This document shows, one piece after another, positions 19,684 to 30,073 of a stretch of DNA of 64,000 nucleotides (position 1 is its first letter; each line of letters opens with the position of its first letter). A program made the position numbers and the translations under genes. This DNA comes from Linanthus parryae. Lineage: Eukaryota > Streptophyta > Magnoliopsida > Ericales > Polemoniaceae. The stretch lies in assembly GCA_023055425.1 (NCBI GenBank), contig JALGPY010000013.1, positions 12,933,735 through 12,997,734 on the forward strand, read 5' to 3'. Below the pieces are notes generated by a model. That model was not told the DNA's origin. It saw only the letters and a list, made by a program, of their open reading frames with translations, and searched no databases.

Positions 19684-21393
19684 GTGACTTATATAACCTT
19701 GAAGCTGTCATTTTTCATTCTATATCTAAATTTTTTCTTCCATAAGTTTATTTATAGCAAGTATCATATTTCGTTGTGTTCACATGCTAGTTTGCCTTTG
19801 CTTTTGGTATCATTTAGCTCTACAATGCATGTTTGTGTTATGTTACAAGTTCTTTTGCTCCATAAATTAACTTGCCTTTTATTGCTTATGAAATGTTCAT
19901 ATTAAGAACTTACTGGGATACATTGGTCTATTGTTGCATCATGAATGTAGGAAAGAGAGCTTTCTAATGTTAGAAAATAGAGTTTGGGTAATCTGCTCAT
20001 GATTTATTTCTTTAATTCATAGTTAATGCAGGTTGAATAGTTAATAACCATGTGTCCATGTGTTGTAATAATTCACATGTCTTATCATAAACAATTCACC
20101 AGAGGGAGTATTTGTAAGCTCCAAAATTAACTTTACCTGTTATTATCAACACTTGAAATTTCCTCAAAGTATATTTCTTTGAGATTACATATATTCCATA
20201 CCCACATCAACATGATCATTGAAGTAATAATTGAAGTAAAAAAGAAAAGATAAAGAGAGATAAAAATATTGAACATGGAAGGTAAAAAACAACATGCTGA
20301 GTTCTTCTGTGTAAACGTTTACAAAGACCTCACATGAAAATAAAAGTAGGAATATAAAAAGAATGGTGATCTTCCCCACCCGACAAACATGTGTTCTTTA
20401 GTCTGCGTTAAGGAAAAGTATTGTTAAAGTGCTAAGGAAATTTATAGAAGAGAAAGAAAGAGGTGATAACTTTTCTTTTCAAATTTAAAAGGGTTGCTTT
20501 GGATAAGAAGAAATGTATATGGCTTGCCGAAGTTTAACAGTTGAGATGTTCATTTACTTTGAAAATGATTCCGATCCTTATCAGTATTAATTGACTCAAA
20601 TATAGTTAAATACTTATTAAAATATATATCTTAACCAACGGATCAAAATGTTGCAAAGATATTTACTGATGCTGCATTTCACAAGTTAAAATGTATGGGT
20701 GGTCTTATAGGCCATTAAGCGTTAGCTGATTGTTTTTGTTACTAGTATACCAAATGACATTAAATTGCGCGATGGTAACAATGTGATCCTTCTCAAGTAC
20801 CACATAGACAACATATCATTCTACCTATCATATATAAGCTTTACTGCTTCCCGTAGGAAACAAAGTGATAATAATGTAGTAATAGTAGAACATGGTAAAA
20901 AGAAATTACCAGACTTTTGGGAAGAAGCAAATGGAGAAGGCAAAGTGTATCCATCCGACAATCTGGGTCCCTTTATTTTCAGTTTTTTAGTGTACCAAGC
21001 AGCCAGGAGCACAAGACTGAGTGCCAAAAACCCAAATACAATGCCAACTGACACTGCACCTCCAGCCTTGACATTACTTCTACCTGTTGATGAAGAATTT
21101 ACACCAGCTGGATTGGATGTGGTTGATCTTTCAGTAGGTTTCTCTGTGGGTAAAGTGTTTAGTCAATACAGTTTAAGTCTTTAAAGCTGGGTTCAATCAT
21201 TTCTGTCAAATTTCAGAATTCAGATTCAGTTGCAACAAACAATTCAAGTTGCAAGAGATTGCCAACCAGTATTGCACCAAATTTTGAATTTTGTTCTTTT
21301 GTTTTTATTCCCAGGGACAACAATTGATCAACAAATTAAGTTTATTTGTTATGTAGATAGTTATGGTTTTTGAACTTGTTTGTTTTGTTGTAG
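19684..21393. other. Large intron of the CACTA accessory gene
   Basis: 1.7 kb between exons 3 and 4, far longer than the other introns (about 100-160 bp). It is AT-rich and holds an antisense PERK-like exon and probably its adjoining intron at 20765-21162. The rest (19684-20760) shows no recognisable gene. Confidence 0.6.
20910..21162 (-). pseudogene. Captured fragment of a PERK-type (proline-rich extensin-like) receptor kinase gene
   Basis: The minus strand encodes a Ser/Thr-rich extracellular tail (TERSTTSNPAGVNSSSTG) and a single transmembrane segment (VSVGIVFGFLALSLVLLAAW). The juxtamembrane stretch has a charged stop-transfer and the phrase GYTLPSPFASSQKS, which is characteristic of PERK receptor-like kinases just before the end of their first exon. 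At exactly that place (complement of 20910) the reading runs into a GTAATT splice donor, so exon end and intron start are both kept. That means capture from genomic DNA rather than from mRNA. No kinase domain follows. In the living gene the protein would be a plasma-membrane kinase. The family call rests on these motifs from memory and could be wrong at subfamily level. Confidence 0.6.
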
Positions 21394-22109
21394 GTTGGGT
21401 CGAAGGTTGAGATTTTGTCCAAATCAAAATTGCGTTTTGCAATAGCACGTGGTGTTATAGAAGCTACTGATCCATCTACTATAGTGCATGGCTTGAGGTT
21501 GGGTAAAACTTATGTAGGGGTTAGAATCGAGACATGCATTGAGGGTAAATTCAAGTTGTATCACAAAGTTTCAAGCGGGGACGATATACAAAGTGCAAAA
21601 GGACAATGTGTAACATGGCGAGTTAAATGGGTATGAATTTTTTATACTTATCTCTTATGATTTTATAATTTCCCTAGATTCACTATTACAAGTAATATAA
21701 TTCTCTATTTGTTTGTTGTGGTACAGGTCAAATTAATCAAGCAATGAAGTGATCAAGATGATCTTCAAGAAGTGCTCAGTTTAAGAAATTGGTTGATGCT
21801 CAAGTAGTTAATCTAACCGTAGGTTATTGCGAAGTCGTGATTAACGACTTTTTGTAGTTAATTTAAGTCTTTTTTTTTGCTAAGTATTGAAGTCAAAATA
21901 GTAGCTAGTGACGTTTTGATATGGATCGGAAGTGTATATTGTGGCAGCATATTGGTCTGAAAGAGATATTGATAAATCCTGTTCAGTGAATTTCAAGCCA
22001 CATTTTGGTAAATTTTCTGGGCATATTTTGTGAATTTTATGGGATTTTTTTTTGTGAATTTTCTGGACAGAGATTTTGTTGAATGAATTGGAGCAGGTTT
22101 TGGAGGGAA

Positions 22110-22445
22110 ATTTCCTAAGGAAACGACGGGAAAGAAACCGTCGTAATTTTTATTGGTACGACGGTAACGAACCGTGGTAAAAAATAAAAAAACGACGGGA
22201 GAATAACCGTCTTTAACGAAAATAAACGACAGTCGTAAAGGAAACCGTCGTAAAAAAAGATGACCGTTGTATCTCTCTACTAGAAACGACGGTCTACAGC
22301 TAACCGTCGTTTTATATCTAATAGGACGGCTACTGACCGTGGTATAATCTTATACGACACCATTCCATACGACGGCCACGGACCCGTCGTAAAACTTTTA
22401 AACGACGGAAATTTTGCCATTAACGACACTTTTTGGCCGTCGTTT
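22110..22445. repeat. CACTA subterminal repeat array
   Basis: About 19 copies of ACGACGG-type words in both orientations (ACGACGGT, ACCGTCGT and variants such as ACGACAGT and ACCGTGGT) in 340 bp. These are the presumed transposase/TNP1-type binding sites. The same words occur beside the terminus at 18432, so the two CACTA pieces belong to one family. Confidence 0.85.
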
Positions 22446-22456
22446 TTGAACATTTT

Positions 22457-22928
22457 TTTTGTTTGCTTCCAGTAATTTGCTTCCATCATCTCTTTGAAGT
22501 GATTGAACATATTAGTGAATCTAGAAGCTTCTCGATTCGGTGTTCTTTTTCCATCTCTTCTTTAGGCAATTTCTTATTGATTTGGGTTGTTGTAGTTGAT
22601 GTCGAATTACTCACAAATTTAGACAAACTTACCTGAAAGATGTAAGCTAGATATCGACTTCATTTATGAGCTATTCTTGAAATTGTTGAACCATTGTTTG
22701 TAGCATTGCCATTAGTGTGGCTATTAGAACATTCTAACTCCAGCTCTATCCATAATGCTCTACTAGATACTAACAACTGTCTTAATGCTATTTCAAACAC
22801 AATTGAAGTAAACTTGCTTATTTACTTGGTTGTTGTTCTAGCTTATAACCAAATCTACAGTTGGTTCTTTACCTCAGTAGTTCTATTAGCTATAGTAAAT
22901 TATGCAAACTCTTCATCTAGGTACAATA
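22457..22928. other. Unassigned sequence
   Basis: Between the truncated CACTA end and the C3 copia LTR. An ORF at 22694-22933 has a hydrophobic Leu/Val stretch but no recognisable family. Confidence 0.35.
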
Positions 22929-24362
22929 CGTAGGGTTTTGATGCAAGTTACGCAGCGGAAATACAAAAAAAAAACTGCTCAAAACTATCCATGAATCGTA
23001 GGTGAAGCATCTAACATGATGAAGGAGAAAAAGTTACATCAGTCATACCAGACTGGGACGATCACTTTGTGTAGAAATAGTGTCCCCGCTTCTGCAGAAG
23101 TCCACACCGTAGGATCTCCAAATGGAACTCCCACTACTATTAGCACTGCAGAAGAAGGAGGAATCATCAAAGCAGCTTGATCCAATCAAGCTTTAAGCAT
23201 CAACAATGGAGGAAGAAGATGGGAGGGTCGTGCCTCCTCTTGGAGTCGTCGGCCTCTAGGGGCGGCCTCCTTCTCCCTCTCTTTTTCTTGTGCTCTAATT
23301 TTCATCCTTATGAAATTAGGAATAGACTTATTCTTTTATAATTAATAACTCTTAATTAATTATAAAACTGCCCCACTACTAATTAAATCCAACAATTTGG
23401 ATTAACTTTTGTTTTAGTCTAGTTTGATATTTAGTCCAACTAAATATGCATGTTGTTGCACTTTGATTCTTGATTCATTTAACTGTTAATTAGCCCCACT
23501 AATTAACATCTACTTCCAGTCTAATCCTTTTGGTGTGTGGCATACATGTTCCTATTACGTTGGCGATAACAATTACAAACATTGAGCGGTGTCTACCAAC
23601 ACATCAATGCTACCAAACTAATAGGAATAGTCAGTGATCTGAAAAATCTCGGTGACCAATGTTACCGTGTTGTATAATCCATTTGTCTCATCTATCCGGA
23701 TTGGACACAAGACATGGAATATCACACTTGTATATCCAATCCATAGTTTCTCGATCTGTGAGTAGAGTTAGATAAACAAATAACATCAATATCTTATATT
23801 GATTTATTTGAGCATGGCCATGTGTTTTCCTAAGTCTCACTCATCGAGTGGTCGTGGATATTTACTCCCGTTATGTGGGAGGGAAAAATTCTATCTACGT
23901 CACTACCATCTCTCAGCTTGCTTCATATCATGTCTGATTATCGTCTTTATAGTTACCCAGTTACGGAGCAACGTTTGATGATATCAAAACAGAACAATTC
24001 ACAGCTAGAGTATCTAGTGACTTCAAGTCGAATGATCACAAGACCATTGTCACTATGAGAAGCGCTTGTGACGTTCAAATAACTCCCATGTATCCTTCTC
24101 ATGGCGGGTCAATCCAGGATGCCATTACTCCTAATGCGTACCCATGTGTTATAGTTGATATCCCCATATCAATCTACCCACATATTAGTCTCGATGCAAT
24201 TCAATCTTCCTAATTAACTGTAGTACTCGACTAGAGATATTTAAGAATATAACATTTATATTCTAAGGACTTTATTCATGTTAACATATATCTATATCGA
24301 TATCACAATGGATCGTAATTCCATATATTAATGTCACCATAAATAGATTGCCTCTAGCGATC
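22929..24362 (-). repeat. Left (3') LTR of C3 copia
   Basis: Begins (C)GTAGGGTTTTGATGCAAG, with the terminal T mutated to C, and ends near GATTGCCTCTAGCGATC. It aligns with 33324-34008 over its first 700 bp and with the C1 LTR over conserved phrases (TAACATCAATATC, GTGACTTCAAGTC). The outermost right end is lost or changed. Confidence 0.75.
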
Positions 24363-25608
24363 AAATTTACTTTCAGGTACTTTGGGCAGTTTCTTCCCTT
24401 TTGATGTTAACCATTAACATGATTTGCCTTTGTCGTTATGAGTGCTTTGTTCAGCGACTTTCAATCATATTGAGTAAATTGCTTTTGAACAAAGTTTCCA
24501 ATTGCATCTAATTCAATTCTTGGTCAAATTGGGCGAATAACTCCTTATTCTTTATCTATCTCATAGATAACTCCCAGTCTCTAAGCTTTCAATCCTACTG
24601 AAATGGCTCAATTGCGTTTGATCACTTACTTCAGCAGTCACACATTACTAGCTTGTGTCGTCGTTTCACATCTTGATGAATCAAGTCGCATTTATTTGGC
24701 AAGCCTGAACTTCATTACATCTTGATCATGACAGGTGCTAAGCAAGAGAAGGTGAAACACAAAATGGAGCAACAATTCAAACCTTTCATGTTTAGCCTGA
24801 TCTTGATAAGAGCTTCTTTAAATGTATGATCATATCATACGCCTCCATGTTCTCATCTTGCTTCCAAAGCTCAGAGTTCATGGCAGCTAACACGAGGCAA
24901 GTCACATCCAAAGAACCATTCTTTGATGTTCCTTCCTTTAGGCCCTATAATGTTTGGCGGTTGATGGGAAGAGACTTTATGCTCTATATACAACATTTTT
25001 CATTTATTTTTAGAACAATTCTCAATTATGTACCAGTCTAGAAAACTGATTCCAGATAGCTTGTCCTTCTCAAGGACATATCGTAGGTTAAGTTCGAGTT
25101 TTGTTTGTTTGATGCCATAGGTATTCAACACATAAAGGATTATGAAAATATTGTGAAGTTGTACTATATTTAATAAGGACTTAAATTATTAAACATAGAT
25201 CCCACTATTTTTCTCGGATTAATAACCCTCACTATTAATGCGGAAAATATCATATATTTTCTAGTGGGCCAAGATCCATATTTCACCTCCTCTTGAGCCT
25301 GCTTTGGCACATCACCTAAGAATTGGTTATTTAGGTAGGAACTCCTTCCAATTGCATCATATGCAACTCTTGGTTCAGTTGGGTGAATAACACCTTATTC
25401 TTTATCTATCTTAAAGATAATTCAAAATTGTCTTGCCTCTAAGCTTTCAATCCTTTTGAAATAGCCTAGTTACGTTTAACCTCTTGGTTCAGCAATCGCA
25501 CATTACTTGCTTGTTCCGTCGTGCCAAATCAAGATGTATACTAGTGATAATTGACAGATAACCACATAAATCACGTTATGCGCTATCGACCAGTGGCTCT
25601 AATACCAC
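24363..25608 (-). pseudogene. C3 copia internal remnant (scrambled leader and gag scraps)
   Basis: Pieces resembling the C1 leader occur twice (about 24500-24740 and 25150-25560). They flank gag scraps on the minus strand: complement of the segment around 24800-24910 (CTTCCAAAGCTCAGAGTTCATGG) and of 25030-25105 (GCTTGTCCTTCTCAAGGACA, the gag start region). No reading frame survives. The order suggests deletion plus local rearrangement after insertion. Without a full-length relative the original structure is uncertain. Confidence 0.6.
25594..25607 (-). promoter_or_regulatory. Primer-binding site of C3 copia (one mismatch)
   Basis: The plus strand reads TGGCTCTAATACCA; the intact C1 site is TGGCTCTGATACCA. 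It sits one base from the LTR edge, as in C1. Confidence 0.8.
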
Positions 25609-25619
25609 TGTAGGGTTTT
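25609..25619 (-). repeat. Right (5') LTR of C3 copia, first 11 bp
   Basis: TGTAGGGTTTT, cut by the LARD insertion; the LTR resumes at 33324 with the duplicated GTTTT. Confidence 0.8.
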
Positions 25620-28600
25620 TGAAACAATCCGGGATCTCGGTTCAGGGTTAAAGAGACAATCGATAACCAAAAGTAGAAATATAGTTACGAATATTACATT
25701 TTATTTAATAAATACAGCAATCTTGAGAAGATAAGATTACAAATATAATTTGTTTGAAATAATCTATGTGATCTACTCTAACTTAATCTAAACGTCTTTG
25801 TCTCGTTCCGCGTTCCCATCCCCCACCTTGAGTGATGACCTGCGGTTTTAAAATGGCAAAAGCCGACGCAGTTTTGAAGAAATGATCATAAAAAACTGAG
25901 TAAATACACACTACGATATGTAAAGCAATGAGTGGCACGGAAGCATGAGTTGAAGCAAATAAAGAGATTTGAAAATCAATGAGAAAAAGATTTGGAACAA
26001 TTCGGAACATTAATGAGTAACCGCGTAGCGAGAACCATCATCTTTAAAACATTTATAAACCACAAGTAGTCAACATATTCTTAAACAAGTAGAATATCAA
26101 CAGTAAACAAGTCCATTTGACCTGATAATGATATTAAATCACAAGTGGCCAAAGCTTTTCAAATCATTTGATTAGATTAGGCAATCAAGAGCCACAAACA
26201 ACATCAATAGAGTAATCAAACTTTCTTTGAATTCCAATTTAACCGTTAAGTTTAGATGAGGCATGTCTAGAGCCACCAGCAGGATCGATGTAGACAGAGG
26301 GATCACGAAATAATCACTAAGGGTTCCTTCTAGGGTCTATCAAACCCTATTTAACCCGAGCGTTAAGGGAGCCTATTCGTCAACCCCGCTCATAACATTA
26401 GCTAAAAGGCCTTAAGTGTCGACACCCCTATACCGTAGTGACCCTTACATGTATAAGTAGCACTCTATAGCTCTATAAACACCTTGGCCTCAATATCTTC
26501 ATACCTTTTGGCTCATCGGGGGCGGATTTGTGAACATTAACGTTCTATCCAATAATAAGAAGCATTGCTTCAATGGTCTTAGCCATAAGAAAATGGAGGA
26601 TCGCTTGACGCCTCTCATTTATAACAGTACTCTGTACATCGTCCTAAGTCTATTAGAGGTATTTTATTTCTTCTCTTTCACATAACCGGAATCAGAATAT
26701 CAACATTTCACAAGTAATTTTCGAGAGTTCTCGAAGGAGATTAATAGAATAGTTTAACAACATTCGAGTGGAAAACATGCATTCTCATACTTTTTCATAT
26801 AACAAGCATTCATTTGAAACATCGAACGCATACGCACATTTTGATATGAAAAGTTCATAAATATGTACTTACCACTGAGATGAAGCACAATTAAAAGCAA
26901 GAAACTAAGCCTAGCACTCCGACGACAACCGCTCTCCCCTACGAGGTCGATGTCTACAATCACACGTATGACGTACTCGTTATAACCAATTTACACATGC
27001 ATAATAACAATGAAAACCTACATGTCACATATTCTTATATGTCACTAATTAACATATAAAGATGTTTAATTATCAAAATAATTCCAACAAAAAAACACCT
27101 AGAAGTTCAAAAATTCAAGTTCCTAAAAAATGTGAAACTACAATTCTGGACAGAATTGTAGCTCTGACTTTGGAGCCATATTTACCATATCAAATCATCT
27201 CCTAAAATTTTGAAATTAATGTATGATGAAACTACATGTGTCTACTTTCAGAAACACCAAGAAAATCATGCATAGCTATTACAAAACTCAAGTTACATAA
27301 ATAACAAACACTGCTATGCAGAGACAAGTTTGGAAGAAAGTTTCAACTTTGAAGAACAATTACTACTACTTGGAGAATAGGAAAGATGCCCATATTCTCC
27401 ATAATGAATCCCTTGTGTGTCTAGTTGCATCACAAGAAATATTGGTTGCCATATATTTTTGCAAATGATATTTTTAACAAAAATAGCAAAACTTGTCCAA
27501 AAACAGAGTTTCAGAAAACATGAAACTTAAAATGAGCACATCTCCCTAACCATAAAGGCTATGGAGTTGAATTTTCTTTCAAAATGACCCTATTTGAGTC
27601 TAGTTTCAGAATATGAAAGAGTTAAAAATTTCACAGGGACAAAATATAGAGATAATATACGTTTTTCACAAACTGATCAGATTGTATGAACATGCAAAAA
27701 TCAACAAGAATGGTTCTAATGATACATGCAACTAATAAAGACTTGATTTTCACCAAAATAACATCATTTTAAGCATTAATTAAGATTTTTATATGCTCTT
27801 GATACAAATTATCATAGTGTTCTTGACATGCAAGAGCAACTACCAAGAAATTTACAAAGTGCATATGGGTTTTAGTTTGAGTTTCATGAAATATAGAACA
27901 TTCAAGTGTCAAACTCATGATCAAGCCAAGAAAATTAAGAACCAAGTTTGGGGGTGAAGAAACCTAAGATGAATTTTCATAAATCAATGCTAAAAATATA
28001 AAATCCAATGATGAATTGAAGTCTAGAAGAAGAGTTTACCCCAAGATTCAAGAAGATTGTGAGCAAAATAGTGAAATTGGTCTTCAATCCATGTGTAGAA
28101 TGGTGTAAGAGCTCCCCTCCATGACCATACTAAGGTTGGAATCAAGTTTTTCATGATTTGGGGACAAGAAAAATGACTTTTGATGAAGTTTTTGTGAGGT
28201 CAAGCTCCAAAAACGGGAATGAACATTGAAGAGAGGTGAGAGAGCTTGTATGAATGTTCATTAGGAGAGAAGATGTAAAGAAATGAAGTTAATGGAGGTA
28301 TGGAGTTATTGAGTTGATGGATATGGGAGTTTTTATGATGAAGTATGCATATTTTGTGTGTAATGATGATGATAAAACCATATTATAATGGGAGTTGACC
28401 AAGTTGGTGGGTGAGGGATTAGGGAGTAATTAAAATCTCCCAACAAGTTAGATGGGGATATAAATGAGAAATTTCAAAAGTTAAGGGGTGAAAATATCAA
28501 TTTCATAAGTTGATGGATGAAGTTGAAGTATAAAAACCAAGAGTAAAGGGGGTGAAATTATAGTTTTCAATTACTAGCTAGCTATCACACAAATAAGTTT

Positions 28601-28897
28601 CATAGATAATAAAATGTCCAAATAATTTTAAATACAACACTTTTATATAAATGTCAAAATCCACTTTTAGAAAACTACAAGTATTTCCCAAGTATACAAA
28701 ATAAGTTCCATATAGTATTATTCAAGTTTCAAAAATTACAAAATAGCCTCAAAATGAAATTTTATATAACTATAGATGTCCAATGGTACATTTATACTCT
28801 AAAACTAAGAACAAGTTTGAAATATAAGTTTATTGAAATTCTCAAGTACTTTTGCAAAATTACCAAATAACCCTTAAATAAAATACGGGGTATTACA
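25620..28897 (-). repeat. Left (3') LTR of LARD
   Basis: 3278 bp, TGAAACAATCCGGG...GGGGTATTACA on the plus strand; in element sense TGTAATACCCCG...GTTTCA. Non-coding. It aligns with 30074-33323 nearly end to end with small indels and scattered substitutions. The two 69-codon minus-strand ORFs at 26754 and 31210 are simply the same LTR place. Confidence 0.93.
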
Positions 28898-30073
28898 TTA
28901 TATCCCCTTAAAACAAAGCTTCGTCCCCGAAGCTCAAGAAAACTTTTGAGTGAAACTACGAACATCATTCACGAGAATGCAACTAATGCACCTGAGAGTT
29001 GTATGCAATGCTAATGCACGCGCAAATTGTATGCAAGGCTAATGCATATGCAACACTTATATTAACGGGAACAAGCTCTCGGTCGGTAAAGTCTCTTCTC
29101 ATTTGTATCTTAGTAGGGGTTCAAATACAATTAGCTCAAGTAAAAAGGTCGACACCAAATTCTGAAAGGTCTAAAGCAACATACAAGTTCTCACGTTTAC
29201 AAAGCATTTCGAAAGTTTTAGATACAAAATAATTTGATAGAAACTAACATGTCATTTTACTTGACTCATCTGCATGAAAAAAAATATTGTCTTACCTGTG
29301 TAGGATTGGATAAACCAATAACCGCAAGTGTTCCACGCATACGAGGGAGAAAAGAACACTATGTGTCGTCACACAACGTGTCTCTCCATCACAACTCGAA
29401 TGTGTTTCTAATGTTCCCACTTAGTCTACACAGCGGGTACAACTCATAGTACCGTCGTACTAAGAGTCACGCCAGCGGACTGCTAAACAAAGTGGTCCAT
29501 ATCACTTTGAATTTGGTATCTCAACACCCAACAATTTTTTTCGAAACTTTTTTTTAAGTAACTTTTTATTTGTCAAAACTTTCTAATTATGGAGACAACC
29601 AAGTCAAATTAACTCAAACCTAAACAAAACATAGTATTATCTTAAAATTCGCACTCAAAGGTATGAAAGGAATGGTCCTATGGTCTTCTAAATCAAAGCG
29701 TCGTTACTCTCTCGTCGGAAAACTAATCATACAAGCATAAAGTGTCATAGACACATATCACACAACTATAACAAGCATTTAGTTATAAATAAGCATGTCA
29801 CATAAGTTCGGCGCATGTAAATAGGCAAGTAATTTTTGCATGAATCACATCTCAATTAGACGTTAGCATTTAATTAACAAGTACGATATAAATCAAGTTT
29901 AACAAAAAATACATGCAAGTACCCAAACTCCCCGACGACGTGTTTACTTTCTTATTGCCAAATTGGGTTATCCCAATCAATTTTAAATTTTGAAAACATT
30001 TTCAATTTCTGAATTACTACTTAAGGAAATTGAAAAGTCACTTTAACCGGAGAACCGATGCTTTGATACCAGC
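28898..30073 (-). other. LARD internal domain (non-coding)
   Basis: 1176 bp. Polypurine tract complement at 28898-28914 (minus: AAGGGGATATAA), then the GGACGAAGC block, then AT-rich sequence with no recognisable domain on either strand; ORFs of 77 and 71 codons at 28999 and 29234 are unsupported. The primer-binding site is at 30060-30071. Confidence 0.85.
30060..30071 (-). promoter_or_regulatory. Primer-binding site of LARD
   Basis: The minus strand reads TGGTATCAAAGC, initiator tRNA-Met type with one change, two bases from the LTR edge. Confidence 0.82.

Larger units (their letters stand above)
18599..21747 (+). pseudogene. CACTA accessory protein (plant En/Spm Transposase_24-like), 3' exons, broken
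   Basis: Five exons stay in phase with AG/GT borders: 18599-18688, 18848-18922, 19024-19683, 21394-21630 and 21727-21747 (stop TGA). Exon 1 ends SGRRSFSRIRDK. Exon 2 has the EVYIVTRGG strand. Exon 3 has RVKCLGNGLCPTKVFGSS followed by a coiled-coil-like QLQSQLEEMRYANEE and a Pro/Ser-rich tail. Exon 4 (VGSKVEIL...VTWRVKW) resembles the C-terminal domain often found in these proteins (DUF8039-like). An in-frame TGA at 19540-19542 inside the proline-rich repeat breaks exon 3; the neighbouring repeat has CGC at that place. Upstream exons are lost. Such proteins accompany the CACTA transposase and may bind element ends; the role is from the family, not shown here. Confidence 0.8.
18531..22456 (+). 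mobile_element. CACTA transposon, 3' half, carrying an accessory gene and a captured kinase fragment
   Basis: Contains the last exons of a CACTA accessory ORF (18599-21747) and then a dense subterminal repeat array (22110-22445). It runs to ...GAACATTTTTTTTGT near 22456, where the expected terminal AGTG is missing. The transposase gene (TNP2-type) and the left terminus are absent; the left edge abuts a copia LTR scrap. A large intron holds antisense PERK-like sequence. The copy cannot move on its own. Confidence 0.8.

Noticed and set aside
28999..29449. ORFs of 77 and 71 codons in the LARD internal domain
   Set aside because: No domain resemblance or codon pattern; the interior shows no coding signal.
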